Shown: positions 17,418 through 24,805 of the stretch, piece by piece
How positions within the stretch are numbered: the stretch's first letter is position 1
Layout of the letters: each line of letters starts with the position of its first letter
Notes under the pieces: model-generated
What the model was told of the DNA's origin: nothing
Seen by the model: the letters and a program-made list of their open reading frames with translations, nothing else
Databases searched by the model: none
Position numbers and translations under genes: made by a program
DNA from: Anaerolineae bacterium
GTDB lineage: Bacteria; Chloroflexota; Anaerolineae; Anaerolineales; E44-bin32
Assembly (NCBI GenBank): GCA_011174825.1
Contig: DUEZ01000048.1
Location: 1-33,605 of the forward strand
Direction: 5' to 3'
Length of the DNA: 33,605 bases

Positions 17418-18359
17418 TTAGCCAACACTGTCATTCGCCTTTGAGGGCATGAGTGCTCCGAACACAACACCTGACAAGACCAAGCCAGCACCAACGATGA
17501 AGCTCGATGTGATCTGCTCTCCAGCCAACTGAGCTGCCAAGATAACCGTGATGAGCGGACTCATGACAAACGCATAAGACGATCCCGACGCCGTCCAACG
17601 TCTTAGCACATAGAGATACAGAAGAAACGCAAAGACGGTTACAACGATTACTAGATAGCCGAGGGCAATCCAGGTGTTCGCCTGAGACGGGATCACCCAT
17701 CTTTCACCACTAACTAACGAGGCTGCAGCAAGTATGACTACTCCAACCGTCATCGCAATGGCATTGGTCGCGAACGGATGACTGCGTGGAAATTTCTTGA
17801 CCACAACACCCGCCTCAGCCAAGAAAGCAGCCGCGGCAATCATGGCTAATACATGGGGGATGGACAGCGCTGTACCTGTGGATCCGCCAAACACGACGGC
17901 AATTCCAACGACAGCTAAAAGCGATCCAATCAATCCTTGCCAACGTAAGGATTCCAATCCATGCAGATAGGCAAGGAAGATGGTCAGAAGTGGCATCAAC
18001 GCTAGAAGCACGCTGGCTAAGGATGCGGGAGTCTTCACCAAACCCCAGGAAACTAAAACAAAGGCTCCGCCGACACCCAAAGCGCCAAAAAGGACGGCAC
18101 CAACCAATGCTCGCCCACGGGGCATCGGTATCTTGCGAAGGAGGACTAGAACCCAGAACACGAGAGCGCCAACGCCAAAGCGAGCCGTTCCACTCCAAAA
18201 TGGTGGTAATTCGGCATACGTGAAGCGTATTGCGACAGGCGCGCCAGCAGCAAAGAGAATAAAAAGCGTAAACGCGACAAGAGTCAATCGATCTGGTAAA
18301 GCTGAAGCCCTTTCAGCTGTTAACGGTATAGGTTTTAAGATGCTTTCCTTTGTAGCCAT
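17418..18359 (-). CDS. EamA/DMT-family transporter
   Basis: A 313-residue integral membrane protein with about ten predicted helices arranged as two EamA repeats. The first repeat includes RLTLVAFTLFILFAAGAP and RFGVGALVFWVLVLL; the second includes AFLLYLYVLRRWTASGSSYAF and MSPLITVILAAQLAGEQIT, whose P-L-x-x-x-L pattern followed by E is typical of the family. DMT transporters export amino acids, nucleosides or other metabolites; the substrate cannot be read from the sequence. The chosen ATG (18357-18359) follows ACGGAGGTATTTCA. The upstream extension to 18455 has no site. A TATAAT at 18468-18473 on the same strand is a likely -10 element. Confidence 0.88.
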   Translation of the reverse strand: MATKESILKPIPLTAERASALPDRLTLVAFTLFILFAAGAPVAIRFTYAELPPFWSGTARFGVGALVFWVLVLLRKIPMPRGRALVGAVLFGALGVGGAFVLVSWGLVKTPASLASVLLALMPLLTIFLAYLHGLESLRWQGLIGSLLAVVGIAVVFGGSTGTALSIPHVLAMIAAAAFLAEAGVVVKKFPRSHPFATNAIAMTVGVVILAAASLVSGERWVIPSQANTWIALGYLVIVVTVFAFLLYLYVLRRWTASGSSYAFVMSPLITVILAAQLAGEQITSSFIVGAGLVLSGVVFGALMPSKANDSVG

Positions 18360-18688
18360 TGAAATACCTCCGTAATCAGTGGGGCATAGATTGTGGTTAC
18401 TTGGATTAATTGAAACAATGACGCACGGAATCTGAATTACCTGTTTCAGTATCATCTATTTAGGACTATTATACTCCAATTTGGGTACTATTTGATGTGA
18501 TCTGCGACACACTTTATCGTTATCATGTCGGTTCAAATACCAATGATTCCCGATCGTCAGCAACTAAATGACCGGACATGATTCGGCATTCCAAAAACGG
18601 ACAAGCAGGTGTCTTTATTGGTTTAGGCAAACAAGAAGGGAGAAGGCAGGGTTGGAAATAGGTCTACGTAGAGCTATTCATCAACGAA
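18360..18688. other. Non-coding spacer with a spaced inverted repeat
   Basis: The stretch upstream of the EamA gene carries a TATAAT (minus strand, 18468-18473) without a clear -35. It also carries an 8-bp inverted repeat ATCATGTC / GACATGAT at 18522-18529 and 18575-18582, which could be a protein-binding site. No gene is seen. Confidence 0.4.
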
Positions 18689-18721
18689 AACTGCTCCACG
18701 GAATATATCCGTGGAGCAGTT
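18689..18721 (-). terminator. Strong terminator of the 18814 membrane-protein gene
   Basis: AACTGCTCCACGGA and TCCGTGGAGCAGTT form a perfect 14-bp stem with a 5-nt loop. On the minus strand it is followed by TTCGTTGATG after the paired TT (TTTTCGTT overall). It lies 92 bp after the stop of the minus-strand gene. Confidence 0.8.
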
Positions 18722-18813
18722 ACTTTACCGCGAGACTTTGAGCCCCGCAGGATAATCGGGTTTTAGTTCACAACGTTACACTCACGTACCAAAAAGGACT
18801 GGTTCCCCGGAAG

Positions 18814-19617
18814 TCACGCTGCCTGGGTAACCAGCCTACCCTTGTCTGAGGATTGGGTGAGCCGCTGCCACACGTTGGGCCATACGAACAGCACGACGAG
18901 CAGCAGGCTGAAGATCGGTCCCAGGGAGAACAGCGAGAATCTTCCCAAGCCGATGGTTGTACTAATTGCAAGTGGAATACCCACCACAAGCTCTAAGGAC
19001 CCAGCCGCAAGTCCAAGGACCCGCGTCCATTCTTTAGGTCGAAGCAGGATCCCCACCGTAGCCACACCCCACCCGAGAGAGGCGACCCAGTTCAGACGCT
19101 GAACAGCGACAAAGATGTGCGCGCCGATCGTTATGATGCGGCTCATGCTGGCAACGCCATTCATAAAACAAAAGATGAAGGCCATGCCGGAAACCAAACC
19201 GAGTAGCGTCCGGCTCCAAGACACTCCCCCCACAAGTTTCATCAGGAGGAAATAAAGGATCAGATTGGGCCAGAAGATGATGAAGTAGACCGGCGGCATA
19301 CCCGCGGCCATGAAGGGCACGTTGATAAACCAACTGCCCTGCAGTGCCAGCACATTCGCGATAACAACCACTGGAAACGCCCATCCCGCAGCCGTGAAGA
19401 AGCCGTAGGCGCTCACTGCATAGAGCACCCCGGCTAGGATTCCAAAGTCCGAGAGCGCGGGCATGAGGTATTTCAGCAGGATTTCACAGCCTGGCTCGGC
19501 GGCCTCCGCGGTCAACGCTGGCGTATACCAATTGAGGAAAATGAGATAGGTACCAACGATACCGAGAACGGCGCCGAGAAGGGACAGAAGGGTACCCAAA
19601 CGATCCTTGGCTTTCAT
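18814..19617 (-). CDS. Uncharacterised eight-helix membrane protein
   Basis: A 267-residue, very hydrophobic protein with about eight membrane segments: LLSLLGAVLGIVGTYLIFL near the N terminus, FGILAGVLYAVSAYGFFTAAG, FPVVVIANVLALQG, VYFIIFWPNLILYFLLM, LLGLVSGMAFIFCFM, a VGILL segment, LELVVGIPLAIS, and IFSLLLVVLFVWP. It has no catalytic motif that I recognise. Clear start: ATG preceded by GCGGAGGTGAAAT. GC content is visibly higher than in the neighbours, which may indicate a different origin. It is divergent from the Crp/Fnr-type regulator at 19912, and a TGTGA-N6-TCACT palindrome lies between them, so it is a candidate target of that regulator. Confidence 0.7.
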   Translation of the reverse strand: MKAKDRLGTLLSLLGAVLGIVGTYLIFLNWYTPALTAEAAEPGCEILLKYLMPALSDFGILAGVLYAVSAYGFFTAAGWAFPVVVIANVLALQGSWFINVPFMAAGMPPVYFIIFWPNLILYFLLMKLVGGVSWSRTLLGLVSGMAFIFCFMNGVASMSRIITIGAHIFVAVQRLNWVASLGWGVATVGILLRPKEWTRVLGLAAGSLELVVGIPLAISTTIGLGRFSLFSLGPIFSLLLVVLFVWPNVWQRLTQSSDKGRLVTQAA

Positions 19618-19732
19618 ATTTCACCTCCGCTGGCTAGCATGATTGAACAATAGCAATTGTCCGAAGTGGCAAATCCATCTTCACATCAATACAATCCCCC
19701 ACCATTTCCCTCATCGTGCTCAATGGCTCTTA

Positions 19733-19748
19733 TGTGAAATGTATCACT
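19733..19748. promoter_or_regulatory. Crp-like binding site TGTGA-N6-TCACT
   Basis: A 16-bp near-palindrome in the divergent spacer matches the Crp consensus (TGTGA-N6-TCACA) at nine of ten half-site positions. The adjacent regulator at 19912 has the R-E-x-x-x-R recognition helix known to read TGTGA half-sites. The site is a candidate, not proven. Confidence 0.5.
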
Positions 19749-19784
19749 TATTGGTGGAGCGCTCTTTGCTTTAACGCAAATCGT

Positions 19785-19805
19785 CACCCACTGTTGTAGT
19801 GGGTG
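19785..19805. promoter_or_regulatory. Palindrome CACCCACT-N5-AGTGGGTG before the regulator promoter
   Basis: Perfect 8-bp arms around GTTGT end exactly one base before the TTGAAA -35 candidate at 19806. The position suits an operator for the regulator gene. It could also be a hairpin on a longer transcript. Confidence 0.45.
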
Positions 19806-19835
19806 TTGAAACGTAAATAAAATAGTAGATACTAT
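19806..19835 (+). promoter_or_regulatory. Promoter candidate of the Crp/Fnr-type regulator
   Basis: TTGAAA (19806-19811) and TACTAT (19830-19835) with an 18-bp spacer, about 76 bp before the TTG start. Both hexamers are close to consensus. Confidence 0.45.
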
Positions 19836-19911
19836 TAAAGATGAGATCATAAGACCTCATGTAGAAACTAAAAGGCCTTATGCTCCAGCTCAATCAGTAA
19901 GGAGCCGTACC

Positions 19912-20586
19912 TTGAATTCCCTCACGAATCTCCTTCCCGACCATCCGCTCTTTAAGCACCTACCTGATGATACTTTGGATGATCTTGCACGAAGCGCGAT
20001 TAAAAAAACGTACACCTCCCAAGAAATCATCATTCATCAAGAAGATGTATGGCCATTTTTGTTTCTTCTAGCCAATGGGGAAATCAATGCAGTGAAGCAA
20101 TCACCGGAGGGACGCACGTTTACCGCAACCTCACTGAAATCTGGCGACATCTTCTGGGGGCTTTCCTTCTTTATCGAGGACGCTCCAATGCCGGTTTACC
20201 TCCAGGCAAAACAGGATTCGACCATCTACACCTGGAACAGAGAAGATCTCATACCCATCATCAAGGAAAATGGGATCATGGCATGGAGGCTCTGTCAGAT
20301 GATGATCAAGCGAATGCAGCTTGCAAGCGGGATTGTTGAGGATCTTGCTTTCCATCCCGTCATGAGCCGTTTAGCAGGATTGCTGTTGGATATCTTTGGT
20401 GATGCAGAAGACGAATTCATGGCGCGGGACTTAACGCTCGAGGACATGGCTTCACATATCGGTACCACCCGAGAGATGGTGTGCCGTCATTTGTATCGTT
20501 TCGCTGAAGAGGGGGCAATTGAAATTCGTCGCACAGAACTGCGTATTACAAATCGGGAATTCTTAGAAATGCAGCTTCGAAAGTGA
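19912..20586 (+). CDS. Crp/Fnr family transcriptional regulator
   Basis: 224 residues with a cyclic-nucleotide-binding-like beta-barrel (residues about 12-120: LFKHLPDDTLDDLARSA, IIHQEDVWPFLFLLANGEI, LKSGDIFWGLSFF). A long dimer helix follows (about 122-145), then a C-terminal winged helix. The recognition helix reads GTTREMVCRHLYRF, with R187, E188 and R192 at the positions used by Crp to read TGTGA. No cluster of N-terminal cysteines is present, so it is not an iron-sulfur FNR. The barrel lacks an obvious cAMP-binding RSS motif, so the effector is unknown. The start is TTG (19912) after TAAGGAGCCGTACC. Divergent from the eight-helix membrane protein, with two palindromes in the spacer; autoregulation is an inference. 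Confidence 0.9.
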   Translation: MNSLTNLLPDHPLFKHLPDDTLDDLARSAIKKTYTSQEIIIHQEDVWPFLFLLANGEINAVKQSPEGRTFTATSLKSGDIFWGLSFFIEDAPMPVYLQAKQDSTIYTWNREDLIPIIKENGIMAWRLCQMMIKRMQLASGIVEDLAFHPVMSRLAGLLLDIFGDAEDEFMARDLTLEDMASHIGTTREMVCRHLYRFAEEGAIEIRRTELRITNREFLEMQLRK

Positions 20587-20729
20587 TGGCCCGCCTGAAT
20601 CCAATAGAATGCTTCGTATTGAGTGCGATTGACTCATCACAGATGCCCCATCAAGCTACGCATAGATGTATTTGCCTTCCATCAATCTACGATTGTTTAT
20701 CACTGGACACGCTCATGTCCGTTAGCTAA

Positions 20730-20757
20730 TGTCTGGCAGCTGATGTCTGACAGCTGA
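20730..20757. repeat. Two tandem 14-bp units TGTCTGRCAGCTGA
   Basis: Two adjacent copies differ at one base (G or A at position 7). They lie just after the stop of the minus-strand permease gene at 20768. Each unit contains CAGCTG; the function is unknown. Confidence 0.7.
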
Positions 20758-20767
20758 CTACTTCTTT

Positions 20768-21871
20768 TTACCTATCCATCCTTCTGACCTTCGTGACAAC
20801 CACAGCGAGCAACAAGAAGCTAACCCCCAAGATGACCCCCAGGCTGGGCAGAATAAGGTTTAGATACGTACTATCTGAGAAAGAAATCCGGATTACATTC
20901 GACATAGCCACTGTAGGCAGCCAAGGTATGAGGGTCTGTATGATTGGCGGCCAACTAGGCCCTACGAACTGTTCAAGGAACGTCGATGCCAGGAGGACCA
21001 AAATAACGAAACTCACCCACAGATTCATCGTCCCTGGATTATCAAACAAGGTTCCTAGCAACAACCCTACTGCAACAGCGAAGAGCGAACCACAAATTAC
21101 CGCCAGGAGAGCTATTCCCCACTGGTTGACCATCGAAAGGTTGAAGGCGAACACCACAACAGCAGCCGTCAGGCAGTAAAATGAGCCAGCGATGGCCTTT
21201 CCAAGCACCATTTGCCCATAGCTTGCAGGTGAAACCAAAAGAGCTTCCATCGTATGCTTCTCTTTTTCCTCAAGCATGAGATAGGGGACCAGGAAAACGC
21301 CGATGATATTGATTACCAAGACCAGCGATAATGAGATCATGGACAGCCGTCCCTCTGAATCGGGCACGGGGTAGACAATGTTGCTTTCATGATCAATACG
21401 AACAGGTGCCCCAACCAGCTCTCCAAGCTGACCCTCAAAGAATTCCACCAGCTTGATCACCTCTGAAGGTCTTGCCCAATATGCTGCAAAACCATCGAGA
21501 ACAACTCGTCCCTCAGTCTGCTGAATTTGACGAAGATCTGCAGGAAGGACCAAACCGAGTTGCGTTTCACTGGCCTCCGTAAGGACCTTTTCCATCATCT
21601 GTTGGGAGGGCACTTCGCGCAATCTATAATCCTTCTTGTTTGCCATCTCATCGATAAAGCCCGACTCCCCAGCATCATAGATAACCGCTGTGGGCGTTGA
21701 CTTAATTCTTAAAAGTAGAGGAAGTGCTTGACTTGAAAGCATCATCATGCCGATCCCAAGGATGACCGAAATTGTGGTCTTGTTCTTGATCGCATCCACA
21801 ATATCCTTGGCTGCGATGGCCCAGACAATTCTCAAACTTTCATTCCATCTGCTACTGAGTGTGCTTTTCAT
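20768..21871 (-). CDS. ABC-2 type transporter permease (last gene of exporter operon)
   Basis: A 367-residue permease of the NatB/ABC-2 type. A short cytoplasmic N terminus (WAIAAKDIVDAIKNKT) is followed by one helix (ISVILGIGMMMLSSQALPLLL, about 34-54) and an extracytoplasmic domain of about 120 residues. About five helices follow in the C-terminal half (SLSLVLVINIIGVFLVPYL, a coupling stretch EEKEKHTMEALLVSPASYGQMVLGKA, and more). The E-x-G-like coupling helix with LLVSPAS is typical. ATG preceded by AGGTGAGATAACG. It is a paralogue of the permease upstream (21988-23079), sharing the AKDIVD-IKNKTT opening and the EALLVSPAS motif, so the two probably form a heterodimeric pore driven by the ATPase at 23678. 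Confidence 0.88.
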   Translation of the reverse strand: MKSTLSSRWNESLRIVWAIAAKDIVDAIKNKTTISVILGIGMMMLSSQALPLLLRIKSTPTAVIYDAGESGFIDEMANKKDYRLREVPSQQMMEKVLTEASETQLGLVLPADLRQIQQTEGRVVLDGFAAYWARPSEVIKLVEFFEGQLGELVGAPVRIDHESNIVYPVPDSEGRLSMISLSLVLVINIIGVFLVPYLMLEEKEKHTMEALLVSPASYGQMVLGKAIAGSFYCLTAAVVVFAFNLSMVNQWGIALLAVICGSLFAVAVGLLLGTLFDNPGTMNLWVSFVILVLLASTFLEQFVGPSWPPIIQTLIPWLPTVAMSNVIRISFSDSTYLNLILPSLGVILGVSFLLLAVVVTKVRRMDR

Positions 21872-21963
21872 CGTTATCTCACCTAAGGTATATCCATATC
21901 CATTCTTACTTCAATCACTGGCTGCGCGCTGACTGCTATTCGTTCGTCCTCCGACCAATGATT

Positions 21964-21989
21964 GACGGGATAGCTGAAGGCTACCCGTC
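21964..21989 (-). other. Hairpin at the 3' end of the first permease gene
   Basis: GACGGG (21964-21969) pairs with CCCGTC (21984-21989), and TAGC pairs with GCTA inside, leaving a small loop. It reaches into the stop codon of the 21988 gene and has no U tract, so it may protect or separate mRNA segments within the operon; it does not look like a terminator. Confidence 0.45.
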
Positions 21990-23079
21990 ACCGATCCGAT
22001 CGGCGCAGAACCCACACGACTAAAGTGAAGAGCACAACGGTATAACAAGCTACCAACAACAGCTGAGGCCCAACTTGTGTCAACGGCGCGTGAGCTGAAA
22101 ACGATATCCGAAAGACCCTGTCCAATGCTACAGTCGGTACCCATGAGAAAACATCGATCAAGGTTTTAGGAAGGATATCCGACATAATGGAGAGGAAAAG
22201 CGGCAGCAGCAAGGGGAAGAAGATCAGAAATCCCCACAACATTAACTGCTGCCGAACTTCGAAGATACTTCCCAACAAAATACCCAACCCTACTGTGAAG
22301 AACGACCCAACGATGATCCCCAGGATGACCAACCACCAGTGGGTGATGAGTGAGTTGTTGAGGGCAAGGACGACTGCAGCTCCTAACAAACAATAGAACA
22401 GTCCGGTCAGGAACTTTGCCATGACCACCTGCCCACTGCTTGCAGGTGAAACCAGTAGTGCATCAATGGCTTTGGTTTGCTTTTCCTCGAACATTAAGTT
22501 CACCGTGAATGAGATACCGATCATCGTGATCACGATGACCAGTGCAATGGAGGCCAGAAAAGCTAAACCCAGGGTATCTGACGCGGTGTATACAATATTG
22601 CCCTCGATATGGATGCGGATCGGATGTCCTACGATTTCGCTGATCTCCCTCTCAAAAACAGTCTTGAGTTCGTCTGCATCAGACTCACTTACCCAGTGAA
22701 GAACATATCCTTCTACCTCTGGAGTTCCTGAACCCGTCAATTCTTGATCGAGATTTTGGGGAATCACCAAGGCTAGTGCCGGAGTATCCTCCTCCGTAAG
22801 AAATCTCTCCATCCTCTCTCGAGAATTAAGCTCGTAGAGCTTAAACGTCGTGCTGTTTTCCAACATCGGTACGATAGAGGATCCCCCTTCGTCATAGATG
22901 ATTAAATTGGGTAACGCGTCCCCATTATCCAATAATGGGAGCACTCGATAAATCACAACCACAAAGAGAGTCGTTAAGATCGCACTCAGTGTCGTTTTAT
23001 TCTTGATTCCATCGACGATATCTTTGGCCGTGATCGCCCAGATGATGCGTAAGTTTTTGCGAATATTTACATTCAACAT
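21988..23079 (-). CDS. ABC-2 type transporter permease (fourth gene of exporter operon)
   Basis: A 363-residue paralogue of the 20768 permease. The N terminus has IIWAITAKDIVDGIKNKTTLS, then a first helix (AILTTLFVVVIYRVLPLL), an extracytoplasmic domain of about 120 residues, and five or six helices (FLASIALVIVITMIGISFTV, VVMAKFLTGLFYCLLGAAVVL, WLVILGIIVGSFFTVGLGILL, FFPLLLPLFLSIM and a C-terminal one). The coupling stretch EEKQTKAIDALLVSPASSGQ matches the sister protein. ATG at 23077-23079 follows TAGGGAGCTTCGA. The longer form from 23121 would overlap the upstream gene and lacks a ribosome binding site. Spacing to the upstream gene is 23 bp. Confidence 0.88.
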   Translation of the reverse strand: MLNVNIRKNLRIIWAITAKDIVDGIKNKTTLSAILTTLFVVVIYRVLPLLDNGDALPNLIIYDEGGSSIVPMLENSTTFKLYELNSRERMERFLTEEDTPALALVIPQNLDQELTGSGTPEVEGYVLHWVSESDADELKTVFEREISEIVGHPIRIHIEGNIVYTASDTLGLAFLASIALVIVITMIGISFTVNLMFEEKQTKAIDALLVSPASSGQVVMAKFLTGLFYCLLGAAVVLALNNSLITHWWLVILGIIVGSFFTVGLGILLGSIFEVRQQLMLWGFLIFFPLLLPLFLSIMSDILPKTLIDVFSWVPTVALDRVFRISFSAHAPLTQVGPQLLLVACYTVVLFTLVVWVLRRSDR

Positions 23080-23102
23080 TCGAAGCTCCCTAACCTGATT
23101 GT

Positions 23103-23675
23103 CTATGTTGCTGCTACACACGCTGCAACTACGGCGGCGGTATCCTGAATGTACATATATACGAGGTACCAGCCTATGAGGACCAAGAGCGTAAGTTCCG
23201 GCAACGATGCAGCCCCGATTCGCAACTTTACATCTGCTTCATGTTTGAAACAACGCATCCAATCATGGATCTCTAATAACACAACATCGTTTTTGTCGAC
23301 AAAAGCCCAGGAATTAGAGAAGGCTTTTGTCTTGTACCATTGGTATACACGCCCATTGATCAGCGACAGCCTACCATCACCTAACCAATTGGGAACGAAA
23401 CTCCCCACTTTATTCCTGGAGCCCATATCGGTCACAACAATCTTATCCCTGAAGAATCCTAGTCGGTCGATCAGCCATACCCCATCAGCACACCTGGCAA
23501 CCGCCCGGTCTGAGAGCCATTTCGGCCAGTAAAGCCTTCCCACCAGATCGTCCCCTGCACGCAGCTCGAACTCACGAGCGCCAAATGCGACCTGCTTCCA
23601 CATCAATTGGCGATAATCCACGGATCTAAGCCCCTGCATGACATCCCTGGCAGTCTCTTCCTTTCGCTTACCCAT
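23103..23675 (-). CDS. Uncharacterised membrane-anchored protein in exporter operon
   Basis: 190 residues and not recognised by function. The first 150 residues look like an all-beta domain with many aromatic residues (WKQVAFGAREFELRAGDDL, GRLYWPKWLSDR, WLIDRLGFFRDKIVVTD, VYQWYKTKAFSNSWAF). This pattern faintly recalls tubby/LURP-one-like barrels. One membrane helix lies near the C terminus (LTLLVLIGWYLVYMYI), followed by a short Ala/Val-rich end, so the protein is anchored by its tail with the domain probably in the cytoplasm. ATG 23675 is preceded by GAGGGAGTTGAAG. A TTG two codons earlier would overlap the ATPase stop. Tight packing between ATPase and permease suggests an accessory subunit of the exporter. 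Confidence 0.7.
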   Translation of the reverse strand: MGKRKEETARDVMQGLRSVDYRQLMWKQVAFGAREFELRAGDDLVGRLYWPKWLSDRAVARCADGVWLIDRLGFFRDKIVVTDMGSRNKVGSFVPNWLGDGRLSLINGRVYQWYKTKAFSNSWAFVDKNDVVLLEIHDWMRCFKHEADVKLRIGAASLPELTLLVLIGWYLVYMYIQDTAAVVAACVAAT

Positions 23676-23677
23676 CT

Positions 23678-24415
23678 TCAACTCCCTCGATACAGCGATT
23701 TTCCTGTGAGCTTGATGAAGATATCCTCTAACGTGATTTCTTCACCCTCAGCATATTGTTTCTTCAACTGTTCGGGTGTATCCAGCGCAACGATGCGTCC
23801 CTGATCGATGATCGCCACCCGATCGCTGAGGCGATCCGCCTCTTCCATGTAATGGGTGGTCAAGAACACTGTCACACCCTCTTTCGCCAATTCTGCAATG
23901 ATAGCCCGGATGTCTCGGGCTACACCGGGGTCTAAACCACGAGTCGGTTCATCCAGAAAAAGAACTTTGGGTTCGTGGAGCAGCCCCCGCGCAATCAGTA
24001 AGCGCTGCTTCATGCCGTTGGAATAGGTCTTGATCTTGTCACGTTCCCGACCCACGAGACCGACTTGTGTTAACACTTCATCCACCCGCCTTTTGTCGAC
24101 ACCATAAAGCCTGGCGGAGAAGACGAGGTTATCTCGGGCAGATAGACGCTCATAGACATTCTGATACTCAAAAACTACCCCAATTTGTGGTTTGAGTTCC
24201 TGACGTTCCTCGACCACATCGCAGCCAACCACCTGAGCTTTTCCCGATGTCGGCCTTAGTTGCCCCGTGAGCATTTTGATTGTCGTCGTCTTGCCAGCAC
24301 CGTTTGGACCCAGGAAGCCGAAGATTTCGCCCGGCTCAACAGCGAAGCTTATGCGGTCCACAGCACAAAGTCCGTTAAAGTTACGTGTCAGGTCAAAAGC
24401 CTCTATCGCTTTCAT
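23678..24415 (-). CDS. ABC transporter ATP-binding protein
   Basis: A 245-residue ATPase subunit. Walker A GPNGAGKTT (about 38-46), Q-loop VVFEYQNVYERLSARDNL (Q at the usual place), signature YSNGMKQRLLIARGLL (the LSGGQ variant YSNGM), Walker B VLFLDEPTRGLDPG with catalytic Glu, and H-loop FLTTHYMEEAD. All catalytic elements are intact, unlike the LytTR-fused ATPase at 24806. It drives export through the two ABC-2 permeases downstream; the substrate is unknown. NatA/CcmA-like subgroup. ATG follows GGGAGATGAGAG. Only 2 bp separate it from the next gene. Confidence 0.95.
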   Translation of the reverse strand: MKAIEAFDLTRNFNGLCAVDRISFAVEPGEIFGFLGPNGAGKTTTIKMLTGQLRPTSGKAQVVGCDVVEERQELKPQIGVVFEYQNVYERLSARDNLVFSARLYGVDKRRVDEVLTQVGLVGRERDKIKTYSNGMKQRLLIARGLLHEPKVLFLDEPTRGLDPGVARDIRAIIAELAKEGVTVFLTTHYMEEADRLSDRVAIIDQGRIVALDTPEQLKKQYAEGEEITLEDIFIKLTGKSLYRGS

Positions 24416-24438
24416 CTCTCATCTCCCACAAAATCTAT

Positions 24439-24645
24439 CTATTGTTTGCTTCGTTTATAGAGGTGCTCACCAATAGCAACGCCGATAGAGGTTCCAATTG
24501 CAGGACCGACACCTAACAGACCTGGGTTATCGGTCACAATGGATAACACAATGCCGATTGGGGCGAACATGGCCAGACCGAGCGCCATCCCCAAGCCCAT
24601 GCAGCGTTCCTTTTCTTTCATCCGATCATTCGTTTGCTGAGACAT
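24439..24645 (-). CDS. Small glycine-rich membrane protein, first gene of exporter operon
   Basis: 68 residues. A charged N terminus (SQQTNDRMKEKERC) is followed by two hydrophobic stretches rich in spaced glycines (MGLGMALGLAMFAPIGIVLSI and LLGVGPAIGTSIGVAIGEHLY) joined by a TDNPG turn: a two-helix hairpin with glycine-zipper character. ATG 24643-24645 is chosen because GAGAGGAGAAGGC lies just upstream; a start 13 codons earlier is less likely. It is 23 bp before the ATPase gene and probably part of the same transcript. The function is unknown; small proteins like this can act as transporter modulators or export leaderless products. Confidence 0.7.
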   Translation of the reverse strand: MSQQTNDRMKEKERCMGLGMALGLAMFAPIGIVLSIVTDNPGLLGVGPAIGTSIGVAIGEHLYKRSKQ

Positions 24646-24698
24646 GCCTTCTCCTCTCTTTTTGATTTTCGCTAGACTGAACACGAATTTCTGACTGC

Positions 24699-24727
24699 AC
24701 TATATAAAAAAGGAAACGACGCTGCAA
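24699..24727 (-). promoter_or_regulatory. Promoter of the exporter operon
   Basis: On the minus strand, TTGCAG (24727-24722) and TATAGT (24704-24699) are separated by 17 bp, placing the start of transcription near 24692, about 47 nt before the ATG at 24645. The -35 is the same TTGCAG as in the promoter at 11435. It directly follows the terminator at 24728. Confidence 0.6.
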
Positions 24728-24748
24728 TAAAAAAGCGCCGAACGGCGC
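24728..24748 (-). terminator. Terminator of the LytTR-ABC gene
   Basis: GCGCC and GGCGC form a 5-bp stem around a tetraloop. On the minus strand the hairpin is followed by TTTTTTATT. It lies about 58 bp after the stop of the 24806 gene and immediately before the exporter promoter, so the regulator and the exporter are separate transcripts. Confidence 0.7.
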
Positions 24749-24805
24749 ATCTCGGAGGGTAGATGGAGTATTCTTGGGGTCGAATGGAACGAGGTTTTTG
24801 AGGAT

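Noticed and set aside
20730..20757. CRISPR-like short tandem repeat
   Set aside because: Only two directly adjacent 14-bp units without spacers, and no cas genes.
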